NCBI RefSeq assembly: GCF_009765165.1
Contig: NZ_VLNU01000001.1
Location: 1,302,001-1,366,000, forward strand
Direction: 5' to 3'
Length of the DNA stretch: 64,000 nt
DNA from: Lysobacter panacisoli
GTDB lineage: Bacteria; Pseudomonadota; Gammaproteobacteria; Xanthomonadales; Xanthomonadaceae
A model generated the notes under the pieces. That model had not been told where the DNA came from. It did not search any database and saw nothing but the letters and a program-made list of their open reading frames with translations. Below are positions 1-7,932 of this stretch, piece after piece (position 1 is the first letter of the stretch; every line of letters begins with the position of its first letter). Position numbers and translations under genes: made by a program.

Positions 1-1
1 G

Positions 2-652
2 TTGCAGGTGTGGGACACCGGGCCCGGCATCTCGGAGCACCACCTCGCGCAGATCTTCGACGAGTTCCGTCGCTTCGATCAGCCCGGCATCGGCGGCGAG
101 CGTGGACTTGGTCTCGGGCTGTCCATCTGTCAACGCATCGCGCGCACGCTCGAACACCCGCTGCGCGTGCGTTCGCGCATCGGCGTGGGCAGCGTGTTCT
201 CGATCACTGTGCCGTTCGGCCGCGCGATGTATGCCGCGCCGCTTCCCGAACCGCATCTCGTGGTCGGCGGCGATTCGCTGGCCGGCCTGCGCGTGCTGTG
301 TGTGGACAACGATCGCGAGATCCTCGATGGCATGCGCAGCCTGCTGCAACGGTGGGGCGTGGTCGCGTTCACCGCGGCCAACGCGGACGAAGCGCTGGCG
401 TTGCTGTCGCAGCAGCCCGACGTCGCGCTGGTCGACTACCACCTGCACGATCGCCTCGATGGCCTTGGCGTGATCGACGCGTTGCGCGCGCAATGCGGCC
501 GGATGCTGCCAGCGGCGTTGCTCACCGGCGATGGCAGCGATGCGCTGAAGCTCGCCGCGCGCGAGCACGGATGCCGCGTGTTGACCAAGCCGGTACGGCC
601 GGCATCGTTGCGTGCCTTCCTCGCCGCGCAGCGGCAGGCCGTGCAGGCCTAG
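2..652 (+). CDS. Hybrid sensor histidine kinase, C-terminal part (5' end outside window)
   Basis: Only the last 216 codons are present. Residues 5-11 (DTGPGIS) and 36-48 (GLGLGLSICQRIA) are the G1 and G2 ATP-lid boxes of a HATPase_c domain. From about residue 95 a receiver domain follows, with acidic pocket VDND (101-104), likely phospho-acceptor D145 and conserved K196. A kinase-plus-receiver end of this kind is found in CrbS/MxtR and NahK/ErcS'-type sensors. The missing N-terminus would decide: CrbS carries a sodium/solute symporter-like membrane module. A LuxR-type response regulator and acs lie 2.8-5.6 kb away, which favours CrbS, but that is inference. Its TAG stop shares the CTAG of the converging gene's stop. 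Confidence 0.85.
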   Translation: MQVWDTGPGISEHHLAQIFDEFRRFDQPGIGGERGLGLGLSICQRIARTLEHPLRVRSRIGVGSVFSITVPFGRAMYAAPLPEPHLVVGGDSLAGLRVLCVDNDREILDGMRSLLQRWGVVAFTAANADEALALLSQQPDVALVDYHLHDRLDGLGVIDALRAQCGRMLPAALLTGDGSDALKLAAREHGCRVLTKPVRPASLRAFLAAQRQAVQA

Positions 653-2010
653 CGCGTCGCCACCGCAGGTGCGCCGGCGACCCGCCAGACGGTGTTGCCG
701 ACGTCGTCTGCCACGAGCAGCGCGCCGTCGCGCGCGATCGCGACGCCGACCGGTCGGCCGCGCGCGTTCTGCTGTCCATCGATGAAACCGGTGAGTACGT
801 CGACCATCGCACCTTCGGGCTTGCCATCGTGGAACGGCACGAACACCACCTTGTAGCCGTTGAGCGGATCGCGGTTCCACGAACCGTGCAGGCCGATGAA
901 CGCGCCTTCCGCGAACGCGCGGCCGAGCCGATTGCCCTGCGCGAATGTCAGGCCGAGTGGCGCAACGTGCGAGCCCAGCGCGTAGTCCGGGATACGCGCG
1001 GATGCGGCGCGATCGGGCTGCGCCGGAGTCACGCGCGTATCGACGTGCGCGCCCCAGTACGACCACGGCCAGCCATAGAACGCACCCTCGTCGACACGCG
1101 TGAGGTAGTCGGGCACCAGGTCGTTGCCCAGTTCGTCGCGCTCGTTGACCACGACCCACAGGCGTGAGCTTCGCGGCTCCCACGCCAATCCGACCGGGTT
1201 GCGCAGACCGCTCGCGAAGATGCGACGCGTGCCGGCGGCAGGATCGATCTGCAACACGTTCGCGCGCTCGACTTCCGCTTCCAGTCCGTTCTCGGCGATG
1301 TTGCTGTTGGAGCCCACTCCGACGTAGAGACGCGTTCCGTCGGGCGAGGCGACCAGGCTCTTGGTCCAGTGATGGTTGAGCTGGTCGCCGCCACCGGGAA
1401 GATCGACGACCTTCTGCGGCGCGCCCCCGGCCTGCTGCTGTCCCGCCGCATACGCAACGCGCACGAGCGCATCGGCGTTGGCGATGTAGAGCGTGTCGCC
1501 GACCAGCGCCATGCCGAACGGCGAAGTGAGCCCACTGGCGAACACGCTGCGCGTCTCCGCGACCCCGTCGCCATCGGCATCGCGCAGCAGGGTGATGCGG
1601 TTCGCGCTTGGCGCACCAGAGCCGGCCTTCTTCATCACCGACCCCATGATCTTGCCCTTGATCCCACCGATGCCGCGCTTGCCCGGCGGCGCGTTGCTCT
1701 CGGCCACGAGCACGTCGCCGTTCGGCAGCACGTAAAGCCAGCGCGGATGGTCGAGGCCAGTGGCGAACGTGCCGACCGACAACCCCCTCGCGGGCGTCGG
1801 CTTCTCGCCCTTCGCCCAGCCTTTCGCCGGTGCGATGTTGAGCGTGGGGATGGCCGAGGTCTGCGGCGACGCGATCACCGGCGATGGTCCGGTGTCCTCA
1901 CCGGCGCGCAGACGGGCTTCGCCTCCGCAGCCGCCGAGCGCGACAAGAACGGCGGCGACGCACAGCGCCGTCGCCGCTCCCGACATGCCTTCTCGACGTG
2001 TCCCGCTCAT
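649..2010 (-). CDS. PQQ-dependent sugar (sorbosone-type) dehydrogenase lipoprotein
   Basis: Predicted 453-residue secreted beta-propeller of the sorbosone/glucose dehydrogenase family, which oxidises sugars or aldehydes in the periplasm with PQQ. Visible family motifs are LPNGDVLVAESN, RNPVGLAW, GAFYGWPWSYWG and GLHGSWNRDPLNGYKV, in the usual order. The N-terminus has a hydrophobic segment ending in a lipobox (VALGGC), so it is probably anchored to a membrane. The start is uncertain: the ATG at 2010 is used here, but the ATG at 1986 gives a cleaner signal peptide. The substrate cannot be told from sequence. It converges on the kinase gene with a 4-base overlap and is not in an obvious operon. 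Confidence 0.85.
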   Translation of the reverse strand: MSGTRREGMSGAATALCVAAVLVALGGCGGEARLRAGEDTGPSPVIASPQTSAIPTLNIAPAKGWAKGEKPTPARGLSVGTFATGLDHPRWLYVLPNGDVLVAESNAPPGKRGIGGIKGKIMGSVMKKAGSGAPSANRITLLRDADGDGVAETRSVFASGLTSPFGMALVGDTLYIANADALVRVAYAAGQQQAGGAPQKVVDLPGGGDQLNHHWTKSLVASPDGTRLYVGVGSNSNIAENGLEAEVERANVLQIDPAAGTRRIFASGLRNPVGLAWEPRSSRLWVVVNERDELGNDLVPDYLTRVDEGAFYGWPWSYWGAHVDTRVTPAQPDRAASARIPDYALGSHVAPLGLTFAQGNRLGRAFAEGAFIGLHGSWNRDPLNGYKVVFVPFHDGKPEGAMVDVLTGFIDGQQNARGRPVGVAIARDGALLVADDVGNTVWRVAGAPAVATR

Positions 2011-2095
2011 GCAACCACCAAGTACGACACGCGCCGTGCAACGCACGTGATCGACGCAAGGCGACGTCGAATCCGCGTGATGCCGGCGTGATCGA

Positions 2096-2551
2096 TCAGC
2101 AGGGGCCGTCCGGCGAAGCGGTCAGCGTGGCGAAGCGGCGCTGCATTTCCGCGGCGTCGACCTCCTCGATGCTGTGTCCGATGTTCCATCGATGGCCGGC
2201 TGGATCGCGCACGACGCCGGAGCGTTCGCCGTAGAACTGGTCGCGTGGCGGCATCACCAGCGTCGCGCCCGCATCGAGTGCGCGCTTAATCGTCGCATCC
2301 GCATCGTCGACGTGGACGTGAATGGTGACATTCGTTGTGGACGTCGGATCGGGCGGAACGATGCCGTACTCCGGATACGGTTCGCACAGCATCAGCGTGG
2401 TGCCTGCGATCGACACCTCCGCATGACCGATGCGACCGCCCGCCTCGACCAGGCGCAGCGTCTCCTGGGCGTCGAAGACATCGCGGTAGAAGGTCATCGC
2501 AGCCTGCGCATCGGGCACGCACAGGTAGGCGAACAGTTCTCGGGTGGACAT
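2096..2551 (-). CDS. VOC (glyoxalase/bleomycin-resistance fold) family protein, PhnB-like
   Basis: This 151-residue protein has the paired beta-alpha-beta-beta-beta layout of the vicinal oxygen chelate superfamily. It opens with a LFAYLCVPDAQAAMTFYRDV motif and ends with DPAGHRWNIGHSIEEV, the pattern of PhnB-like members. Such proteins bind a metal and act on glyoxal-type or antibiotic substrates; the specific reaction is unknown here. It lies 33 bases downstream of the AraC-type regulator on the same strand and may be cotranscribed with it. Confidence 0.8.
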   Translation of the reverse strand: MSTRELFAYLCVPDAQAAMTFYRDVFDAQETLRLVEAGGRIGHAEVSIAGTTLMLCEPYPEYGIVPPDPTSTTNVTIHVHVDDADATIKRALDAGATLVMPPRDQFYGERSGVVRDPAGHRWNIGHSIEEVDAAEMQRRFATLTASPDGPC

Positions 2552-2584
2552 GGGCGGCCTCGCGGTGTGGGACGTGGACGCAGC

Positions 2585-3415
2585 CTATGCCGGTGCGCCG
2601 GACCGGTCTTGAACGAAATTGACCGCGGCCACGTGCACCTGGGCACGCGCGCCGGCGCGTCGGTACTCGCGTGGCGTCATGCCACACATCGCGCGGAACT
2701 CGCGCTGCAGGTGCGCCTGGTCGGCATAGCCTGCATCCAGCGCGACATCGCCGAGTGCGTGTCCCTGCGACAGGCCACGCAGTGCGCGGCGCAGACGCCG
2801 CACGCGTGCGTACTCCTTCGGCGCCAGACCCGTCGCAGCACGAAATCGCGCGATGAAATGGCGATGGCTGCACCCGCTTACGGCGACGGCAGTGCGGACC
2901 GCCTCGCCTTCGCCCAGCGACTGCAAGGCCTGCGCGATCGCGGGGTGCATCGCGTGGATCGGTCGAAGACGCGCGAGCAGGGCCGACTGCAGCACGTCGA
3001 TGCGAGCCGACGCGTCCGCGGCTTCGCTCAGGCGTTCCTGCAGGCGTTCAACTTCGCCCGCACTCCAGATATCGCACAGCGCGACATGCCGGCCGGCGAG
3101 CACGTCCGCGTCGCAACCGAGCAGGGCCCGGGCTGCGCCAGCGCGCAGCATCACGCCGACCGACGCCGTCGGTTGCGCGAGCTTGGTGTAGAACCGTGTG
3201 CGCGCACCGGCGACAACCGCCGCGGCGAGGCGTTCGCCGATGGCGTCATCGTCGTTGCGATACAACCGCAACGACGTCGCATCGAGACGGATCGCCAGGT
3301 GCATCGTTCCGCAAGGCAGCACGTGTTCGCGCGTCGCAGGCGACGGCGCGCCATCGCTCGCCCACAGGGCTTCGACGAAGGGACGCAGTGCGGCGACGGG
3401 CCGATGCAGGCTCAT
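2585..3415 (-). CDS. AraC-family transcriptional regulator
   Basis: A 276-residue regulator. Residues about 165-255 form the two helix-turn-helix units of the AraC/XylS DNA-binding domain, with GCSHRHFIARFRAATGLAPK and the second unit GDVALDAGYADQAHLQREFR followed by the typical GMTPREYRR end. The N-terminal 150 residues contain EHVLPCGTMHLAIRL, a cupin-like sensing segment seen in AraC proteins with a DUF6597-type N-terminus. The inducer is unknown. The adjacent downstream VOC gene is the obvious candidate target, since many AraC regulators control a neighbouring detoxification enzyme; this is inference. Confidence 0.85.
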   Translation of the reverse strand: MSLHRPVAALRPFVEALWASDGAPSPATREHVLPCGTMHLAIRLDATSLRLYRNDDDAIGERLAAAVVAGARTRFYTKLAQPTASVGVMLRAGAARALLGCDADVLAGRHVALCDIWSAGEVERLQERLSEAADASARIDVLQSALLARLRPIHAMHPAIAQALQSLGEGEAVRTAVAVSGCSHRHFIARFRAATGLAPKEYARVRRLRRALRGLSQGHALGDVALDAGYADQAHLQREFRAMCGMTPREYRRAGARAQVHVAAVNFVQDRSGAPA

Positions 3416-3450
3416 GCGCGGAGCCTACACCCGTGGACGGGACGGTGCTG

Positions 3451-4119
3451 TTACTCGGCTTCTTCCGGCGGCGGCACGATCGCGCTCGGGTCGAGCGCGA
3501 GGCGGCCGGCGATCAGCACGGCCTGGGTGCGGTTGCTGGCGCCTAGCTTGCGCAGGATCGCGGTCACGTGCGCCTTCACCGTCGCTTCCGACACGCCGAG
3601 TTCGTAACCGATCTGCTTGTTCAGCAGCCCCGCGCCGAGCATCTGCAGCACGCGGAACTGCTGCGGCGTGAGGTCGCGCAGGCGCTGCGCGGCGTCGTGT
3701 TCGTCTGCGTGGGCTGCCGGCGCGGACAAGGCGACCGATGGCGCCCAGCGGTCGCCGTCGAGCACGCGCGTGATCGCCTCGCCCAGCGTCGCCGCATCGG
3801 CGGATTTGGGGATGAAGCCGACCGCGCCGTGATCGAGCGCGCGCCGCATCACAGTGGGCTCTTCGCGCGCGGACACCACCACGATCGGCAGCTGCGGATG
3901 CAACGCGCGCAGGTGCACCAGCGCGCTGAAACCCTGTGCGCCGGGCATGTTGAGGTCGAGCAGCAGCAGGTCGGCGTCCGGCTCGGCCTCGACCAGCGTG
4001 TACAGCGCCTCGACACTGTCGGCCTCGCGCAATTGCGCCTGCGGCAACACGCGCGCGACCGCGCCGCGCAGTGCTTCGCGGAACAGCGGATGGTCGTCGG
4101 CGATGAGGAGTGTGGGCAT
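3451..4119 (-). CDS. LuxR/NarL-type response regulator, CrbR/ErdR-like
   Basis: A 222-residue two-component regulator. The receiver domain starts LLIADDHPLFREAL, with the phospho-acceptor Asp in LLLLDLNMPG near residue 56 and the KS of FIPKSADAA as the conserved Lys region. A C-terminal LuxR helix-turn-helix (about 148-205) contains LTPQQFRVLQMLGAGLLNKQ and GVSEATVKAHVTAILRKLGA. The opening ADDHPLFREALR and overall length match the AgmR/ErdR/CrbR group that activates acs in Pseudomonas, Vibrio and Shewanella. Here it lies 195 bases upstream of the 3' end of acs, on the same strand. The partner kinase is probably the truncated gene at the left edge. Confidence 0.85.
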   Translation of the reverse strand: MPTLLIADDHPLFREALRGAVARVLPQAQLREADSVEALYTLVEAEPDADLLLLDLNMPGAQGFSALVHLRALHPQLPIVVVSAREEPTVMRRALDHGAVGFIPKSADAATLGEAITRVLDGDRWAPSVALSAPAAHADEHDAAQRLRDLTPQQFRVLQMLGAGLLNKQIGYELGVSEATVKAHVTAILRKLGASNRTQAVLIAGRLALDPSAIVPPPEEAE

Positions 4120-4130
4120 GGGGTTATGTC

Positions 4131-4228
4131 GTCATTCCCGCGAAGGCGGGAACCCAAGTGTCCGATACATTCCGCCTTCCGGCGAGCATGATTCGTTCAA
4201 AGTTGGATCCCCGCCTTCGCGGGGATGA
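4131..4228. repeat. REP-like palindrome doublet (inverted pair)
   Basis: Two related palindromes face each other. The first (4135-4152) is TTCCCGC, GAAG loop, GCGGGAA, preceded by GTCA. The second (4207-4226) is ATCCCCGC, CTTC loop, GCGGGGAT, followed by GACA and preceded by TTGG. Reverse-complementing the second gives almost the same unit as the first. This is the REP/BIME arrangement common in Xanthomonas relatives. A second doublet of the same family is at 26665-26763. It lies between two same-strand genes, the regulator and acs, and could also act as an mRNA 3'-end hairpin. Confidence 0.85.
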
Positions 4229-4314
4229 CATCGGTAGAGCGGAACAGCTGCGGGGTCTGCTACGCCGCACGGCGCTGCCGCACCGGAACTCGCCCAGCCC
4301 GGGTTGGGCGCGCA

Positions 4315-6267
4315 TCACGGAACGCGACGTTCCTTGACCAGCGAATCCACCACGCTAGGATCGGCCAGCGTGCTGGTGTCGCCGAGCTGGTCCGGCGCGT
4401 TCTCGGCGATCTTGCGCAGGATGCGGCGCATGATCTTGCCCGAACGCGTCTTCGGCAGGCCCGGCGCCCATTGCAGGTGGTCGGGCGTGGCGATCGGCCC
4501 GATTTCCTGGCGCACGTGCGCGACCAGCTCCTTCAGCAGTGCGTCGGTCGGCGCTTCGCCGGCGATCAGAGTGACGTAGGCGTAGATGCCCTGGCCCTTG
4601 ATGTCATGCGGGAAACCGACCACCGCGGCCTCGGCCACCTTCGGATGCGACACCAGCGCGCTCTCGACCTCGGCGGTGCCGATGCGATGGCCGCTGACGT
4701 TGATGACGTCGTCGACGCGGCCGGTGATCCAGTAGTAGCCGTCGGCGTCGCGACGGCAGCCGTCGCCGGTGAAGTAGTTGCCCGGGTACGTGCGGAAGTA
4801 CGTATCGATGAAGCGCTGGTCGTCGCCGTAGACGGTGCGCATCTGACCCGGCCACGAGTCGCGCAGCACGAGGTTGCCTTCGGCCTCGCCTTCGAGGACG
4901 TTGCCGTTGGCGTCGACCAGTGCGGGCTGCACGCCGAAGAACGGCTTCGTCGCGGAACCGGGCTTGAGGTCGATCGCCCCCGCCAGCGGCGTGATCAGGA
5001 TGCCGCCGGTCTCGGTCTGCCACCACGTATCGACGATCGGGCAACGCGCGTCGCCGACCACGTCGTAGTACCAGCGCCACGCTTCGGGATTGATCGGTTC
5101 GCCAACCGAGCCCAACAGGCGCAGCGAGGCGCGCGAGGTCTTCTTCACCGGCTCGTCACCGTCGCGCATCAGCGCGCGGATGGCGGTCGGCGCGGTGTAG
5201 AAGATCGTGACCTTGTGCTTGTCGATCACTTCCCAGAAGCGCGACACGTTCGGGTAATTCGGCACGCCCTCGAACACCAGCGCGGTCGCGCCGTTGGCGA
5301 GCGGGCCGTAGACGATATAGCTGTGGCCGGTGACCCAGCCCACGTCGGCAGTGCACCAGTAGATGTCGTCGTCGCGCAGGTCAAACACCATCTCGTGCGT
5401 GTAGCTGGCATACACCAGGTAACCGCCGGTGGTGTGCAGCACGCCCTTCGGCTTTCCGGTGGAACCGGAGGTGTAGAGGATGAACAGCGGATCTTCCGCG
5501 TTCATGCGCTCGGGTGCGCATTCGGTCGGTTGTTCATCGACGACGGCGTCGTACCAGCGGTCGCGCGGCATCTGCATGTCGACCGCGCTGCCGGTATGGC
5601 GCACGACCAGCACCGTTTCCACGGTGTTGGTGCCGGGCATCTTCAGCGCCGCATCGACGTTGGCCTTGAGCGGGACCTTCTTGCCGCCACGCAGGCCTTC
5701 GTCGGCGGTGATGATGAGCTTGCTCTGGCAGTCGGCGACGCGGTCTGAGATGGAGTTGGGCGCGAAGCCGCCGAACACCACCGAGTGGATCGCACCGACG
5801 CGCGCGCAGGCGAGCATCGCGACCACCGCCTCCGGGATCATCGGCAAGTAGATGGTGATGCGGTCGCCCTTGCGAACGCCGAGCGAGCGCAGTGCATTGG
5901 CGAGCTTGCACACGCGTGCGTGCAGTTCGCGGTAGGTGATGTGCTGCGCCGGCTTCGACGGATCATCCTGCTCGAAGATCAGCGCGGTCTTGTCGCCGCG
6001 CGTGGCGAGGTGACGGTCGAGGCAGTTGACGCTGGCGTTGAGTTCGCCGTCCTCGTACCAGCGGATGTGGAAATCCTCGAGCGCGTAGCTGACGTCCTTG
6101 ATCTTCGTCGGCTTGCGGAACCAGTCCAGGCGATCGGCGACCTTGCCCCAGAAACCGTCCGGATCCTTCACCGACTCGGCGTACTGGCGTTCGTACGACT
6201 CGCGCGTGATCCGGGCCTTGGCGGCGAACTCCGGATCGATCGGATAGACGGTGGCGGGATGGTTCAT
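4315..6267 (-). CDS. acs: Acetyl-CoA synthetase (AMP-forming)
   Basis: Predicted 650 residues, the usual Acs length. It converts acetate, ATP and CoA to acetyl-CoA in the cytoplasm. Visible signatures are the P-loop-like [23 protein letters not shown], the TGD and [19 protein letters not shown] core of the ANL family, and the C-terminal [11 protein letters not shown] containing the lysine acetylated by Pat-type enzymes. The start at 6267 is chosen because [14 protein letters not shown] is the conserved N-terminus and a GGAG lies about 8 bases upstream; a longer in-frame extension is not supported. It is divergent from the porin-transporter pair and upstream of the CrbR-like regulator, consistent with an acetate utilisation locus. 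Confidence 0.97.
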   Translation of the reverse strand: MNHPATVYPIDPEFAAKARITRESYERQYAESVKDPDGFWGKVADRLDWFRKPTKIKDVSYALEDFHIRWYEDGELNASVNCLDRHLATRGDKTALIFEQDDPSKPAQHITYRELHARVCKLANALRSLGVRKGDRITIYLPMIPEAVVAMLACARVGAIHSVVFGGFAPNSISDRVADCQSKLIITADEGLRGGKKVPLKANVDAALKMPGTNTVETVLVVRHTGSAVDMQMPRDRWYDAVVDEQPTECAPERMNAEDPLFILYTSGSTGKPKGVLHTTGGYLVYASYTHEMVFDLRDDDIYWCTADVGWVTGHSYIVYGPLANGATALVFEGVPNYPNVSRFWEVIDKHKVTIFYTAPTAIRALMRDGDEPVKKTSRASLRLLGSVGEPINPEAWRWYYDVVGDARCPIVDTWWQTETGGILITPLAGAIDLKPGSATKPFFGVQPALVDANGNVLEGEAEGNLVLRDSWPGQMRTVYGDDQRFIDTYFRTYPGNYFTGDGCRRDADGYYWITGRVDDVINVSGHRIGTAEVESALVSHPKVAEAAVVGFPHDIKGQGIYAYVTLIAGEAPTDALLKELVAHVRQEIGPIATPDHLQWAPGLPKTRSGKIMRRILRKIAENAPDQLGDTSTLADPSVVDSLVKERRVP

Positions 6268-6375
6268 GGCGTGCTCCGGGACTGCGTCGGTCAAGGGCGT
6301 ACCGGCCGCGAAGGGGCCGGCAGGCCAGTGTGCCGCATTCACCGGCGCGCCTCATCCGGGCCGGTGTAGACGTTA

Positions 6376-6411
6376 GTCGTAAATGCCCTGTCGCAGGCTC
6401 TCGACTACGAC
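6376..6411. promoter_or_regulatory. Inverted GTCGTA/TACGAC repeat in the acs-porin divergent region
   Basis: GTCGTA at 6376-6381 and TACGAC at 6406-6411 are inverted copies with 30-base centre spacing. They lie in the 229-base gap between the divergent acs and porin genes. Their place suggests a regulator site shared by both promoters, with the nearby CrbR-like regulator as the natural candidate. A small CCCAG-CAGG-CTGGG hairpin follows at 6441-6454 in the porin leader. I cannot confirm binding from sequence. Confidence 0.35.
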
Positions 6412-6496
6412 CAATGGGGAATGGTTGTGCAGTGCGGTGGCCCAGCAGGCTGGGTCGAGCCGAGCATGGGGCCCGGCGTTCCTTTGGGAGGGAATC

Positions 6497-7921
6497 ATGT
6501 CCGCAAGCATTGCCTCGATGTCGAGCGCACCGGCGGCTCCGCGTCGCCGTCCGCTCGCCGCCGCATTGCTGGTCGCGCTGGCGTTGCCGGGGATGGCCTT
6601 CGCGCAAACCGCGAAAGAGAAAGAGCTGGAAGCGCGCGTCGCCCAGCTCGAAGCCATGGTCAAGCAACTGGTGTCGCAACAGCAGCAGCAACAGACCCAG
6701 ATCAGCGAGGTGAAGACCGCGCAGACCACGGCTCCAGCGGCACCCGCCGCGGCGGCGCCTGGCACACCGGCCAAGCCGACCATCCAGAGCGCTCCGATCA
6801 TGGCCACGGCCAACCCGGGCACGCGCTTCAGCTATGGCGGCTTCATCAAGCTGGATGCGTCCGTCACCGACACCAACGACGGCGACATCCCCGACGGCAC
6901 CGTCGGCCGCCTGTTCTACGTGCCCAAGGCGATTCCCGTTGGCGGCGGCCGCACTGCCGAGGGCGGCACCGACACCGACATGGGCGTGAATTTCTCGCGC
7001 TTCTGGTTCGGCGCCGATACCGACCTCGACAGCGGCGACAAGCTGAAGGCGTACCTGGAGTTCGATCTGTTCGGCGGCGGCAGCACGGCCTTCACCGGCA
7101 ACGAGATCGCCACCAACACCTACGCGCTGACCCTGCGCCAGGCCTACGTGCAGTGGAACAACTGGCTCGCCGGCCAGACCTGGACCAACTTCCAGGACAC
7201 CGCCGCGCTGCCCGACACGGTCGACTTCCTCGGCCCAACGGAAGGCACGGTGTTCGTGCGTCAGGCGCAGTTGCGCTACACCAACGGTCCGTGGTCGTTC
7301 TCGATGGAGAACCCGGAGACGGTGTACACGCCGTTCAACGGCAACATGGCGCAGGTCGCTGGCGACGACGGCCCGTCGCCGGACTTCACCGGCCGCTATA
7401 CCGCCAAGGGCGACTGGGGCCACTTCGGCATCGCCGGCCTCGTGCGGCAGCTGAAGTACCAGAACGGTCCGCTCAACCAGGACAACGAGAGCACCGGCTA
7501 CGGCCTGAGCGTCTCGGGCAAGTTCAACCTCGGCAAGAGCGACGACATCCGCTACATGGTCACCGGCGGCAGCGGCATCGGCCGTTACATCGGCCTGGCG
7601 CTCAACAACGACGCCGTGCTCGATTCGACGGGCGACCTGGACAACATCGACGTCATCGCCGGCTTCGTCGGCTGGCGCCATGTGTTCTCGCCGAAGCTGC
7701 GCACGAACCTGTTCTATTCGCGCGCGGATTACGACCAGGACACCGATCTCACCGGCCTTGGCATCACCAAGGGCGCGCAGTCCGCACACGTCAACCTCAT
7801 CTACACCCCGTTGCCGAAGCTCGACCTCGGCGCGGAGCTGATCTGGGGCCAGCGTGAACTCGAGAACGGCGACCGCGGCGAACTCAATCGCCTGCAGACG
7901 CACGTCAAGTACAACTTCTGA
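6497..7921 (+). CDS. DcaP-like trimeric outer-membrane porin
   Basis: Predicted 474-residue outer-membrane channel. Residues 1-35 form a signal peptide ending ALPGMAFAQ. It is followed by a short coiled coil (KEKELEARVAQLEAMVKQL) and a Gln tract, then alternating beta strands ending in LQTHVKYNF, an aromatic C-terminal residue typical of Bam substrates. This coiled coil plus barrel layout fits the DcaP family, which imports small carboxylates or peptides. The ATG at 6497 is chosen because GGGAGGGA precedes it by a few bases; the upstream ATG at 6383 has no signal peptide behind it. The MHS transporter gene starts 11 bases after its stop, so the two are probably one transcript. Confidence 0.85.
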   Translation: MSASIASMSSAPAAPRRRPLAAALLVALALPGMAFAQTAKEKELEARVAQLEAMVKQLVSQQQQQQTQISEVKTAQTTAPAAPAAAAPGTPAKPTIQSAPIMATANPGTRFSYGGFIKLDASVTDTNDGDIPDGTVGRLFYVPKAIPVGGGRTAEGGTDTDMGVNFSRFWFGADTDLDSGDKLKAYLEFDLFGGGSTAFTGNEIATNTYALTLRQAYVQWNNWLAGQTWTNFQDTAALPDTVDFLGPTEGTVFVRQAQLRYTNGPWSFSMENPETVYTPFNGNMAQVAGDDGPSPDFTGRYTAKGDWGHFGIAGLVRQLKYQNGPLNQDNESTGYGLSVSGKFNLGKSDDIRYMVTGGSGIGRYIGLALNNDAVLDSTGDLDNIDVIAGFVGWRHVFSPKLRTNLFYSRADYDQDTDLTGLGITKGAQSAHVNLIYTPLPKLDLGAELIWGQRELENGDRGELNRLQTHVKYNF

Positions 7922-7932
7922 GGACGACGACC

